Source: a virus. From it: DNA of 64,000 bases. The notes below the pieces were generated by a model. It made no database searches and was not told the origin of the DNA. It worked only from the letters and a program-made list of their open reading frames with translations. A program made the position numbers and the translations under genes. The DNA is taken from positions 62,001-126,000 of the IMG/VR virus record IMGVR_UViG_3300024252_000004, one strand, 5' to 3'. Positions 41,113 through 48,466 of the stretch are shown piece after piece (the stretch's first letter is position 1; each line of letters begins with the position of its first letter).

Positions 41113-41738
41113 TGTTAAAAAGACTTATCAGAAAGCTCTTAACCTCAAGGGACAGGATGCACTACATCGGCAGAACATACATATTCATTACTGATGGTGG
41201 ATGGGAAGTGTCCGGAAGAATTATAGAGTTCAGTGACGCAAGTATTTTGATTGAGACGGAAGGCAGAGTGATTAAGCTGGATCGTTCAAAGATTATTGGT
41301 GAGACCGCGATGGGCCTTGCAAATGCACAGCTTCAGCCATTAGTCCCGGCCTCTGCGCCGAGGTACGATATAAGGGAGGCGGCTGCGATGCCGCTGCCGG
41401 CAGTCGCCAAGGCCAAGCTCGGCCCGGGACCCGCAGCCACCGATTTGCAGGAGAGGCTCGGAGAAGCAACGGTGGAAGCTGTAGAGTTAAGAGAGGAGCT
41501 TGGGATTACAGAGACTCTTTCTGACGAAAGAAAGCAGGCAAGAACCAGAGAGAGAAAAACCTCTGGTTCGATTATTCCTGAGCACATGCTTTTACCAGAA
41601 GATGGAGAAGAGGCTGAGCAGCCAGAATTCGAAACTGAAGACTTGGAGTCTTCTAAAGAAATAAGCATAGGCGATCTCTCGGCAAGCTTTGGAGTTGATT
41701 TTCGAAAAAATATAAGAGGTCAATTTGACGAAGGATAA
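41112..41738 (+). CDS. Sm-like-fold N-terminal domain with disordered tail
   Basis: The 208-residue protein has an N-terminal small beta-barrel pattern (RTYIFITDGGWEVSGRIIEF, ASILIETEGRVIKLDRSKIIGE), resembling Sm/Hfq or SH3-like barrels that bind RNA or protein. Residues ~75-205 are low complexity. A stretch coded by about 41341-41470 (APRYDIREAAAMPLPAVAKA, then KLGPGPAATDLQERLGEA) is far more GC-rich than its surroundings. The last 60 residues are acidic. Starts inside the stop of the preceding gene and ends two bases before the loader gene. Confidence 0.55.
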   Translation: MLKRLIRKLLTSRDRMHYIGRTYIFITDGGWEVSGRIIEFSDASILIETEGRVIKLDRSKIIGETAMGLANAQLQPLVPASAPRYDIREAAAMPLPAVAKAKLGPGPAATDLQERLGEATVEAVELREELGITETLSDERKQARTRERKTSGSIIPEHMLLPEDGEEAEQPEFETEDLESSKEISIGDLSASFGVDFRKNIRGQFDEG

Positions 41739-41740
41739 AT

Positions 41741-42406
41741 ATGGTACCTACCAAGAAAATGGAGAGGCTGGCGAACAACGTTAGAAAAAGTTGTGAGTGC
41801 AGCGGGACGGGATGTAGTAAGTGTGCAGGCAAGGTCAGCAGAATGAGAGGCTATGCAAAGGCCGGAATCCCGGTTGTATATTGGAAACTTCCATTCAAGA
41901 ACTTTGAAGGCGATCCGAGATTTGGGGATAGCGTTAGGGTTATTTTGAAAGACATGGACAACTTCTACGATGAAGGCAAATCATATGCATTCATTGGAAA
42001 CCTCGGCACAGGTAAGAGTTATGCAGCATGCTGTATCTTGAAGTCTGCTGTTGTTGCAGGTTACGATTGTCACTACTCTCAGATGGCAGAAATTGTAAAC
42101 AATTTGTTGTCTGGACGAGATACGAAGGGTTACTTAACGGACCTATTAGAATATGATGTTTTGGTTATTGATGAGTTTGATCCTCGTTGGGTATTTCCTT
42201 CGGAGAAGGTCGAAAGGATTTTCGGCTCAAATTTAGAGTACATTCTGAGGACAAGATTTCAAAATGGCATGCCGACAATTGTTTGTTCGAATGCGGCCGA
42301 CATTGATGAGGTTCTTTCAAATGATTTCGCGAAGGCATTCGCTTCTCTTAGAAATATGTACATGACGGTATATGTCGTCACAGGAAAAGATTTTAGAAAA
42401 AGGTGA
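41741..42406 (+). CDS. DnaC-like AAA+ helicase loader
   Basis: The 221-residue protein has a Walker A loop IGNLGTGKSYAACCIL (85-100) and Walker B DVLVIDEFD, with PTIVCSNAA as sensor I, all as in DnaC/IstB loaders. An N-terminal CxC-x4-CxxC cluster (Cys 18, 20, 25, 28) probably binds zinc. It directly precedes the DnaB-like helicase, the usual arrangement for a loader and its helicase. It should place the helicase on phage DNA at the origin. Confidence 0.87.
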   Translation: MVPTKKMERLANNVRKSCECSGTGCSKCAGKVSRMRGYAKAGIPVVYWKLPFKNFEGDPRFGDSVRVILKDMDNFYDEGKSYAFIGNLGTGKSYAACCILKSAVVAGYDCHYSQMAEIVNNLLSGRDTKGYLTDLLEYDVLVIDEFDPRWVFPSEKVERIFGSNLEYILRTRFQNGMPTIVCSNAADIDEVLSNDFAKAFASLRNMYMTVYVVTGKDFRKR

Positions 42407-42409
42407 TAA

Positions 42410-43771
42410 ATGGATATAGCTGATAAGAAAGTTCTTAGCTGGATGCTTAAAGGTTCCGCAGAACTTAACCGAGTTTCAAGAGTTGTTGATCTAAAGCTGC
42501 TGAAAGAGGCTATGCTTCCACAATACAAGCCCACCTTTGAGAGGGTTTTAGAATATTACTCAAGGTATAAAGCTCCGCCAACTTATGATATCCTTATCGA
42601 GACTTCCACGGATATTGAGGAGCTTCCGGTAATTAAGATCCTACAGGAGACAGATTGCCCAGAAGGCGAAGTAGAGTATTATGTTGATAAGATTAAAGAT
42701 CGATATAACGCTTTTCTGATCAAGAAGGTAATTGAGGACACACAGCTCGCAAGTGAAGACGCAGAGCTTGATGATATCAATGATAACTTCAGAAGGATTG
42801 TATCTAAGGTTGAGAGGCTCAAGAAGGGTTCTGTTTTTTCTGAAGGTAGACTTTCTGAAACTGTGCAGGATCGTGTTGATACATATGAGTACACGAAAGA
42901 GAATCCGAATATGGTGGCAGGTGTTCTTTCTGGATACAGAGAGATTGATGATTATACTTTTGGTATTAGAAACTCAGAGTTCCTGGTTGTCGTAGGCGCA
43001 TCGTCATCTGGTAAGAGCATGCTCATGCTGAACATGGCAATCAATTCGTGGCTTGGATCAAATAAGCCAGACCAGTATCTTGGGCAAGACCTTATTGATG
43101 ACGGGAAAAATGTTGTATACGTTTCTCTTGAAATGAGTAAGTCTCAGCTTGAGGCAAGAGTCGATGCCAATTTGGCACAGATTAGACATAAGGCGCTTAG
43201 TCGAGGTTATTTATCTGAAAACGAAGTGGGTCGTTGGGAGCGCTCTCTTGATTTCCAGAAGATTTACCATAAAAACTTCTACATCATTGATATGCCGAGA
43301 GGCTCAAGGACAATGGATATTGAGGCAAGACTAGAATCTGTATCCGCAGAATTCACGATTGATCTATTATGCATTGACTACCTTGGTATCATGAAGCCAA
43401 ACACAGATTTCGGTCAAGATTGGCTTGAGGTTGGTCATGTTGCGGCAGATGTTCATGAATTGTGTAGAAAGAAGGACTTACCTGTCATTTCTGCTGCACA
43501 GAAGAAAGCTAAGGATAAAAAGGCCAAGAAATCGTTTAATGATGTTGAGGAAATCGGACGCAGTAAAATGATTGGAGATAACTCCAATATTGTGTTGATC
43601 ATCGAATCAAGAGATGAAGAGCATCTTCATGAGGATATGCCGGTACATATTGCAAAGAACAGGGATGGTGCAAAGGGAGTTGTCTACCTCGAAAAGGAAT
43701 TTGAAAAATCGAGAATTAACAATTATCCCGAAGACTGGGTTAAAGATGACGGCGAAGAAAATGAAGTTTAA
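42410..43771 (+). CDS. dnaB: DnaB-like replicative helicase
   Basis: The 453-residue protein has a RecA-like C-terminal domain: VVVGASSSGKSMLMLNMAI (193-211) as Walker A, VVYVSLEMSKSQLEARV (motif H1a-2 region), LLCIDYLGIM as Walker B, PVISAAQKKAK and an ILIIES-type strand. The first ~150 residues are the DnaB N-terminal helical domain and linker. It would be the main fork helicase. It starts four bases after the loader gene. No primase domain is seen. Confidence 0.9.
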   Translation: MDIADKKVLSWMLKGSAELNRVSRVVDLKLLKEAMLPQYKPTFERVLEYYSRYKAPPTYDILIETSTDIEELPVIKILQETDCPEGEVEYYVDKIKDRYNAFLIKKVIEDTQLASEDAELDDINDNFRRIVSKVERLKKGSVFSEGRLSETVQDRVDTYEYTKENPNMVAGVLSGYREIDDYTFGIRNSEFLVVVGASSSGKSMLMLNMAINSWLGSNKPDQYLGQDLIDDGKNVVYVSLEMSKSQLEARVDANLAQIRHKALSRGYLSENEVGRWERSLDFQKIYHKNFYIIDMPRGSRTMDIEARLESVSAEFTIDLLCIDYLGIMKPNTDFGQDWLEVGHVAADVHELCRKKDLPVISAAQKKAKDKKAKKSFNDVEEIGRSKMIGDNSNIVLIIESRDEEHLHEDMPVHIAKNRDGAKGVVYLEKEFEKSRINNYPEDWVKDDGEENEV

Positions 43772-44054
43772 TTACAAAGCTTTAAAAGCTTTTGATTTTA
43801 TTCACCTACGTTCGAAGAACTGGGGAGCAATCGATTGTGTTGTGATAAAAAACAGTCGAAAAAAAATTACATTTTTAGCAACTGAGCCTTACGAGGACTC
43901 TGATGTTATGGATTTCAGATATTTCACAATGATAGACAAATATGAAGACCTCGAAGGCTTTTTCTTCAAGGAAGTAGAAGACATTTTCATGTTGCTCGGA
44001 AAAACTGATGATCGTATCCTCAGCATGCAATATAGGATATTGGACAATGAGTGA
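43761..44054 (+). CDS. Hypothetical protein
   Basis: A 97-residue protein (MKFNYKALKAFDFIHLRSK...) with DCVVIKNSRKKITFLATEPYE and acidic DFRYFTMIDKYEDLEG. Overlaps the helicase end by 11 bases and the next gene by eight. In-frame ATGs at 43746 and 43761 are both possible; I chose the latter because it begins a typical N-terminus. No family recognised. Confidence 0.5.
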   Translation: MKFNYKALKAFDFIHLRSKNWGAIDCVVIKNSRKKITFLATEPYEDSDVMDFRYFTMIDKYEDLEGFFFKEVEDIFMLLGKTDDRILSMQYRILDNE

Positions 44055-44250
44055 AAAAGTTGTAGGAAGAATCAGGAGCGTCACATATTGTGAAGAAGAG
44101 GATGTTCTCGACTTCACAATAAGAGTGACTGACCCCAAGTTTAAGAAGAAGTTACTTAGAGATCTATCTCTTGCCGGTAAGATTAAGCTTGAGGGTGACA
44201 AAATTGTCTATATAGGCGATGAGAATGAGGAGAAAGATGCCGGTATATAA
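44047..44250 (+). CDS. Hypothetical protein
   Basis: A 67-residue protein (MSEKVVGRIRSVTYCEEEDVL...) with alternating hydrophobic strands, probably a small beta-barrel, ending in KIVYIGDENEEKDAGI. It overlaps both neighbours by 8 and 14 bases. No family recognised. Confidence 0.5.
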   Translation: MSEKVVGRIRSVTYCEEEDVLDFTIRVTDPKFKKKLLRDLSLAGKIKLEGDKIVYIGDENEEKDAGI

Positions 44251-44527
44251 TTTCGTATGTGACAAGTGTGAAGCAGTATCCACTGAAGTTATGAGCATAT
44301 CAAGCTTCATGAAACAGCGGAGCAATCCTGAGGAGTGTTGTGAGTGTTCCGAAGGAAAAGTCTTGGTTTCCTTATCCCCTCCTACGGGCAGGATAGAGAA
44401 AAGGAAAGAAGATATTATACAAGAGATAGAGGACGAAGTACGAGAAATCGTAAAAAAGGTACGTGAGGGTGACGAAGCAGCCATCGAGGATGTGTACGGA
44501 CACCGCGAGAACCCATACAAAAAATGA
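44237..44527 (+). CDS. FmdB-like zinc-ribbon protein
   Basis: A 96-residue protein beginning MPVYNFVCDKCEAVSTEVMS with cysteines at 8 and 11 and a second pair in ECCECSEGKVL (34-37), the pattern of FmdB/CxxC small regulatory zinc ribbons. The C-terminal half is a charged helix (RKEDIIQEIEDEVREIVKKV). GAGGAGAAAG sets the start at 44237. It precedes PrkA with a four-base overlap, so it may belong to that module. Confidence 0.65.
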   Translation: MPVYNFVCDKCEAVSTEVMSISSFMKQRSNPEECCECSEGKVLVSLSPPTGRIEKRKEDIIQEIEDEVREIVKKVREGDEAAIEDVYGHRENPYKK

Positions 44528-46455
44528 CTAACGGAGAACAGATGACATCAGCAGATTCATTACTTGAGCTTGTAAGTTCCCACATGGAGCAGAGTAAGCA
44601 GGAAGCATGGGAAGGTACCCTTGGAGAGTACTTAAAGATGGTGGTCGATGACCCATCTATTCACATGGGAGCACACGAACGAGTTCTTAGAATGATTGAG
44701 AGCCATGGTTTTGAGACGGACGAAGAAGATGAGGTAACTCAGTATAATTTCTTCAAAGATGACCTATTCGGTGTGCAGGATCAGATCGAAGAGTTTATGA
44801 AGTACCTTAGGGCTGCCGCAGCAGGCAGTGAAGTCGGTCGTAGAATCCTTCTTGTATACGGACCAACATCATCCGGCAAGTCCCAACTGGCCATCCTTTT
44901 GAAGAGAGGGCTTGAGGCTTTCTCCAAGACAGAGGACGGTGCATTATACGCATTCTCCGATTCGCCGATGAACGAAGATCCAATGACGGCAATCCCTATG
45001 GAGCTTAGAGGTAGGCTGCGTGAGGAGTATGGTATTCGCGTCCAGGGAGAACTATCTCCCTACATGGAGGCTATTCTTAAAGAGAAGTATGGTGGAAACA
45101 TCATGGAGCTACCGGTTCGTAGGATTTTCATCTCCGAAAGGGCAAGAAACTGCATTGGTACTTTCGTACCTTCCGATAAGAAGAGTCAGGATATCTCTGA
45201 GCTTGTTGGCTCCATTGATCTTAGTAAGATTGGTAAGTACGGCACAGAGTCTGACCCAAGAGCTTACAAGTTCGATGGCGAACTCATGGTTGCTAACCGT
45301 GGCATGATGGAATTTGTTGAGATGCTCAAGGTTGATCAGAAGTTCCTTTACGTTCTTCTCACCCTTGCTCAGGAAAAGAACATCAAGACCGGAAGGTTCC
45401 CGCTTATCTATGCGGACGAATTTGTTCTCGCTCACACTAACGAGACTGAGTACAAGAGATTCCTTGGGAAAGATGAGATGGAGGCACTCCATGATAGAAC
45501 TATTGTTCTACGATTCCCATACAACCTCAGTGTCAATGAGGAAGTAAGGATTTACGAGAAGCTCATTCGTCAGGCGAATTTCAAGGGTGTTCACATTGCA
45601 CCACATACGTTAAGGTGCGCAGCAATGTTCTCTATCCTTTCGAGACTAATTGAATCTGACCACCAGGGGCTTAGCACTCTGAACAAGATGAGACTATACA
45701 ACGGTGATGAGGTTGATGGATTCTCTAAGCACGAAGTACCTAAGTTCAAGGGAGAATTCAAAGATGAAGGAATGGTTGGAGTATCTCCACGATACGTTAT
45801 CAACAGAATCTCTTCCATCCTTGCTTCTGGCAAGAAGGGTTACATCACTCCGGTTGATATCGTAAGATCCCTTAGAGATGGGCTTGAATCTAACCCTAAG
45901 GTTGACGAGAAAGAACAGAACAGATTAGAGGGTATCCTTACTGCTGTAATTGAAGAATACACCAAGATGGCAATGAACGATGTTCAGAAGGCATTCTTCG
46001 TTAACTTCGAGAGCGAGATCGAAAACCTTCTCAAGAACTACCTTGACCATGTTGAGGCATACCTTGACGGTCATATGCTTGAGGATGAGTGGGGCAATGA
46101 TGTTCAGCCAGATGAGAGACTCATGAGAAGCGTCGAAGAGAAGATTAGAATCTCCGACTCTGGCAAGAGATCTTTCAGGCAGGAAGTGTATCGTAAGATG
46201 CTTCGTTCGGCAAGAGATAACGATGGTACCCTTTCCTACAAGGAGCACCCAAGACTCAAGGAAGCGCTTGAGAAGCAGCTTTTTGACGAGAGACGTGACG
46301 TTATCAGAATCACTGTTAGTTCCAGAAACCCAGATGAGGAAGAGCTTAAGAAGATCAATGTTGTCATCGAGACCCTTGCGGACCATCACGGTTACACTGT
46401 CGGAAGTGCCAACGAATTGCTTAGATACGTTAGCTCACTTATGGCAAGAAACTAA
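44524..46455 (+). CDS. prkA: PrkA-type serine protein kinase
   Basis: The 643-residue protein matches bacterial PrkA/YeaG (about 630-645). An AAA+ domain has the Walker A loop VYGPTSSGKSQLAILL (111-126) and FLYVLLTLAQEKNIKTGRF, followed by LIYADEFVLAHTNETEY, GVSPRYVINRISS and a C-terminal PrkA kinase domain with FFVNFESEIENLLKNYLDH. YeaG is linked to nitrogen starvation and stationary-phase survival, and PrkA to sporulation. An in-frame ATG at 44542 is an alternative start. With YeaH and SpoVR downstream it forms a module that I have not seen described as a phage feature. Confidence 0.92.
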   Translation: MTNGEQMTSADSLLELVSSHMEQSKQEAWEGTLGEYLKMVVDDPSIHMGAHERVLRMIESHGFETDEEDEVTQYNFFKDDLFGVQDQIEEFMKYLRAAAAGSEVGRRILLVYGPTSSGKSQLAILLKRGLEAFSKTEDGALYAFSDSPMNEDPMTAIPMELRGRLREEYGIRVQGELSPYMEAILKEKYGGNIMELPVRRIFISERARNCIGTFVPSDKKSQDISELVGSIDLSKIGKYGTESDPRAYKFDGELMVANRGMMEFVEMLKVDQKFLYVLLTLAQEKNIKTGRFPLIYADEFVLAHTNETEYKRFLGKDEMEALHDRTIVLRFPYNLSVNEEVRIYEKLIRQANFKGVHIAPHTLRCAAMFSILSRLIESDHQGLSTLNKMRLYNGDEVDGFSKHEVPKFKGEFKDEGMVGVSPRYVINRISSILASGKKGYITPVDIVRSLRDGLESNPKVDEKEQNRLEGILTAVIEEYTKMAMNDVQKAFFVNFESEIENLLKNYLDHVEAYLDGHMLEDEWGNDVQPDERLMRSVEEKIRISDSGKRSFRQEVYRKMLRSARDNDGTLSYKEHPRLKEALEKQLFDERRDVIRITVSSRNPDEEELKKINVVIETLADHHGYTVGSANELLRYVSSLMARN

Positions 46456-46808
46456 TGTTCTTCGGCATCATGAAGAATGAGGTTACCTCGGCGCCAGTAG
46501 AGGCGCTGAGGGAAGCCCTTACCGATGAGTTTGGTGACGACATTAGATTTTCTCAAGGTGTTCTGCTTGTTGCTTGCTCATTAGAGTTTGCGGCGAATCC
46601 CATGAGGACCAGAATCGTGTATGCAAAAGATCCTGATGGTGAGTTTGACGCGATGGTTAAAGAGGCTGTTGAGCGGATTATGTTTGAAGTGAAAAGCTCA
46701 GAGACAGATCTTTCTGATTATGAATTCTCGCTTTCTTGTTTGCCGTGTGAAGAGGCAGATTCCCTTTCGATTGGATTCGTACTTTGGGTTAATGGATGTT
46801 GTAAGTAA
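46455..46808 (+). CDS. Hypothetical protein within the PrkA module
   Basis: A 117-residue protein (MFFGIMKNEVTSAPVEALRE...) with an alpha/beta pattern and cysteines in SLSCLPCEE and NGCCK. Its ATG overlaps the PrkA stop (TAATG), so it is translated together with the kinase. No recognised family. Confidence 0.55.
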   Translation: MFFGIMKNEVTSAPVEALREALTDEFGDDIRFSQGVLLVACSLEFAANPMRTRIVYAKDPDGEFDAMVKEAVERIMFEVKSSETDLSDYEFSLSCLPCEEADSLSIGFVLWVNGCCK

Positions 46809-46820
46809 CATGGGAAGATT

Positions 46821-47171
46821 ATGAATATATTGAAAATATATGCTATGATAAAACAAAGGCTGGAGAATTTAAAACTTTCCGAGGATTTCTTTACGCTTGA
46901 TAATGTTCCTTTGGAGGCGCTCCCTATATATCTAGGGCAAAGTTTCAATGGATATAGTAATGAGGATGGAAGCTTTTCTTTCCAAAATAGCTTCATTGAT
47001 ATCATAGAACTTGGGCAACCATTTAGTACAGATGAAACCGAAGAGGAGACTGTGAATCGTTTGGTATCTTTTCTCAAAGAGTACCGTGCAGAACTTGGGC
47101 AAGACCCGTTTCAGTTGGTTATATCTGTTAAAGATACGAAAGATTGTTACGGAATCTTAGCTGTACATTAA
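46821..47171 (+). CDS. Hypothetical protein within the PrkA module
   Basis: A 116-residue acidic protein (MNILKIYAMIKQRLENLKLS...). The middle has YLGQSFNGYSNEDGSFSFQNS and the end FQLVISVKDTKDCYGILAV. No domain recognised. It starts 12 bases after the preceding gene with GGGAAG as a weak ribosome site. Confidence 0.5.
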   Translation: MNILKIYAMIKQRLENLKLSEDFFTLDNVPLEALPIYLGQSFNGYSNEDGSFSFQNSFIDIIELGQPFSTDETEEETVNRLVSFLKEYRAELGQDPFQLVISVKDTKDCYGILAVH

Positions 47172-47184
47172 ACCAGGAGAAGTA

Positions 47185-47295
47185 ATGACTATTATAATTA
47201 ATTATGGAAAAAGTACATTTATAGAGTCTGATGCTTATGAAGATGAAAATCAAAACCATGATACAATAAGAATAGTGTCTGGTATGGAGGAGTAA
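47185..47295 (+). CDS. Small 36-residue protein
   Basis: A short reading frame (MTIIINYGKSTFIESDAYED...GMEE) with a strong AGGAGA ribosome site six bases before its ATG. It ends one base before the YeaH gene, and its last codons supply the GGAGGAG site for that gene. It may be a real small protein or a translational coupling leader. Confidence 0.5.
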   Translation: MTIIINYGKSTFIESDAYEDENQNHDTIRIVSGMEE

Positions 47296-47296
47296 A

Positions 47297-48466
47297 ATGT
47301 CTGATAGTCTTTCTGATATTTGGAAACTGAAGAAACGTGGTAAAAGAGATTCTGATCGACATGAAGAGCTTGTCAAAAGAGCAATCAGAAAGCATGGGCG
47401 AGACGTAATCACAGAGTATAACATCATTCGTTCTTCAGGCTCCAAGAAAGTTAAGATTCCTGTAAGGTTTCTTGATAAGCATACGTTCAAATATGGAAAA
47501 TGGAAAGATGACTCTCAGGTTGGTCAAGGTCAGGACGTAGTCCCCGGAAAAAACTATGAAGTTAAGAAGGGACAAGCTGCTCCTGGCGGCCCAGGAGACC
47601 AAGAGGGCGAGAGAATTTTTGAAGCTGAAATCTCTGTAGATGAGTTGGTCAACATGCTAATGGAAGAGTTAAATCTTCCATGGATGGAGCCAAACAAGTC
47701 CAGTCAGATTGAAGTAGTTCATGAAGAAGTTTCGTCAATCGATAGAAAGGGAATCTTCCCAAATCTTGACATCAAAAGAACTCTCCTTCAGAACATCAAA
47801 AGGAATGCTGCGCTTGGAAATCCACACGTTGGAGATTTTCATAACGAAGACCTCAGATATAAGGTGTGGGAAGAGGAGACTGAGTACGTCTCAAATGCTG
47901 CGGTCTATATCATGATGGATAGATCTGGCTCTATGGATGACAAGAAGACCTATATTGCTAAGAGCTTCTACTTCTGGATGGTTCAGTTTCTAAAAAGACG
48001 TTATCAAAATGTTGAGTTAATCTTCATTGCTCATGATACAACTGCATTTGAAACTACAGAAGAAGAGTTCTTTACGATTTCGGCAAGCGGTGGAACTAAG
48101 TGCAGTTCTGCATTCAAGTTCGCTCTTGATCATATCAAGAATAACCATCCGCCAGATGATTGGAACAATTACGTTTTTGAGTTCAGCGATGGCGACAACT
48201 GGATGCAGGATAACAGAGAGTGCGTAGGTCTTGTAAGGGAGCTATTGCCTTTATGCACTGCAATCGGGTATGGTGAAATTGTGCCGGACGAGCAAGCGGA
48301 GCTACCTTGGTTCAAGGAAGAAGATAAGCTTTACAACGTGTTCAATAATGAGATTTCAAGAACGCGATTTGTATCCTTAAGAGTTAACTCTAAAGATGGC
48401 GTTTTCGATGCTCTAAAGCAATTCTTTAACGTTAATGGTGTGTCAAAAAAGGCTGAAAAGAAATGA
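47297..48466 (+). CDS. yeaH: YeaH/YhbH (DUF444) protein
   Basis: A 389-residue DUF444 protein with a von Willebrand factor A-like domain. The N-terminus SDIWKLKKRGKRDSDRHEELVKRAIRK in parts is the DUF444 leader; IFPNLDIKRTLLQNIKRNA precedes the metal site IMMDRSGSM (205-213); later SGGTKCSSAFKFAL and FSDGDNW complete the MIDAS region. Length is typical (YeaH 427, YhbH 390-400). In bacteria this protein is co-expressed with PrkA. It overlaps the SpoVR gene by four bases. Confidence 0.92.
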   Translation: MSDSLSDIWKLKKRGKRDSDRHEELVKRAIRKHGRDVITEYNIIRSSGSKKVKIPVRFLDKHTFKYGKWKDDSQVGQGQDVVPGKNYEVKKGQAAPGGPGDQEGERIFEAEISVDELVNMLMEELNLPWMEPNKSSQIEVVHEEVSSIDRKGIFPNLDIKRTLLQNIKRNAALGNPHVGDFHNEDLRYKVWEEETEYVSNAAVYIMMDRSGSMDDKKTYIAKSFYFWMVQFLKRRYQNVELIFIAHDTTAFETTEEEFFTISASGGTKCSSAFKFALDHIKNNHPPDDWNNYVFEFSDGDNWMQDNRECVGLVRELLPLCTAIGYGEIVPDEQAELPWFKEEDKLYNVFNNEISRTRFVSLRVNSKDGVFDALKQFFNVNGVSKKAEKK

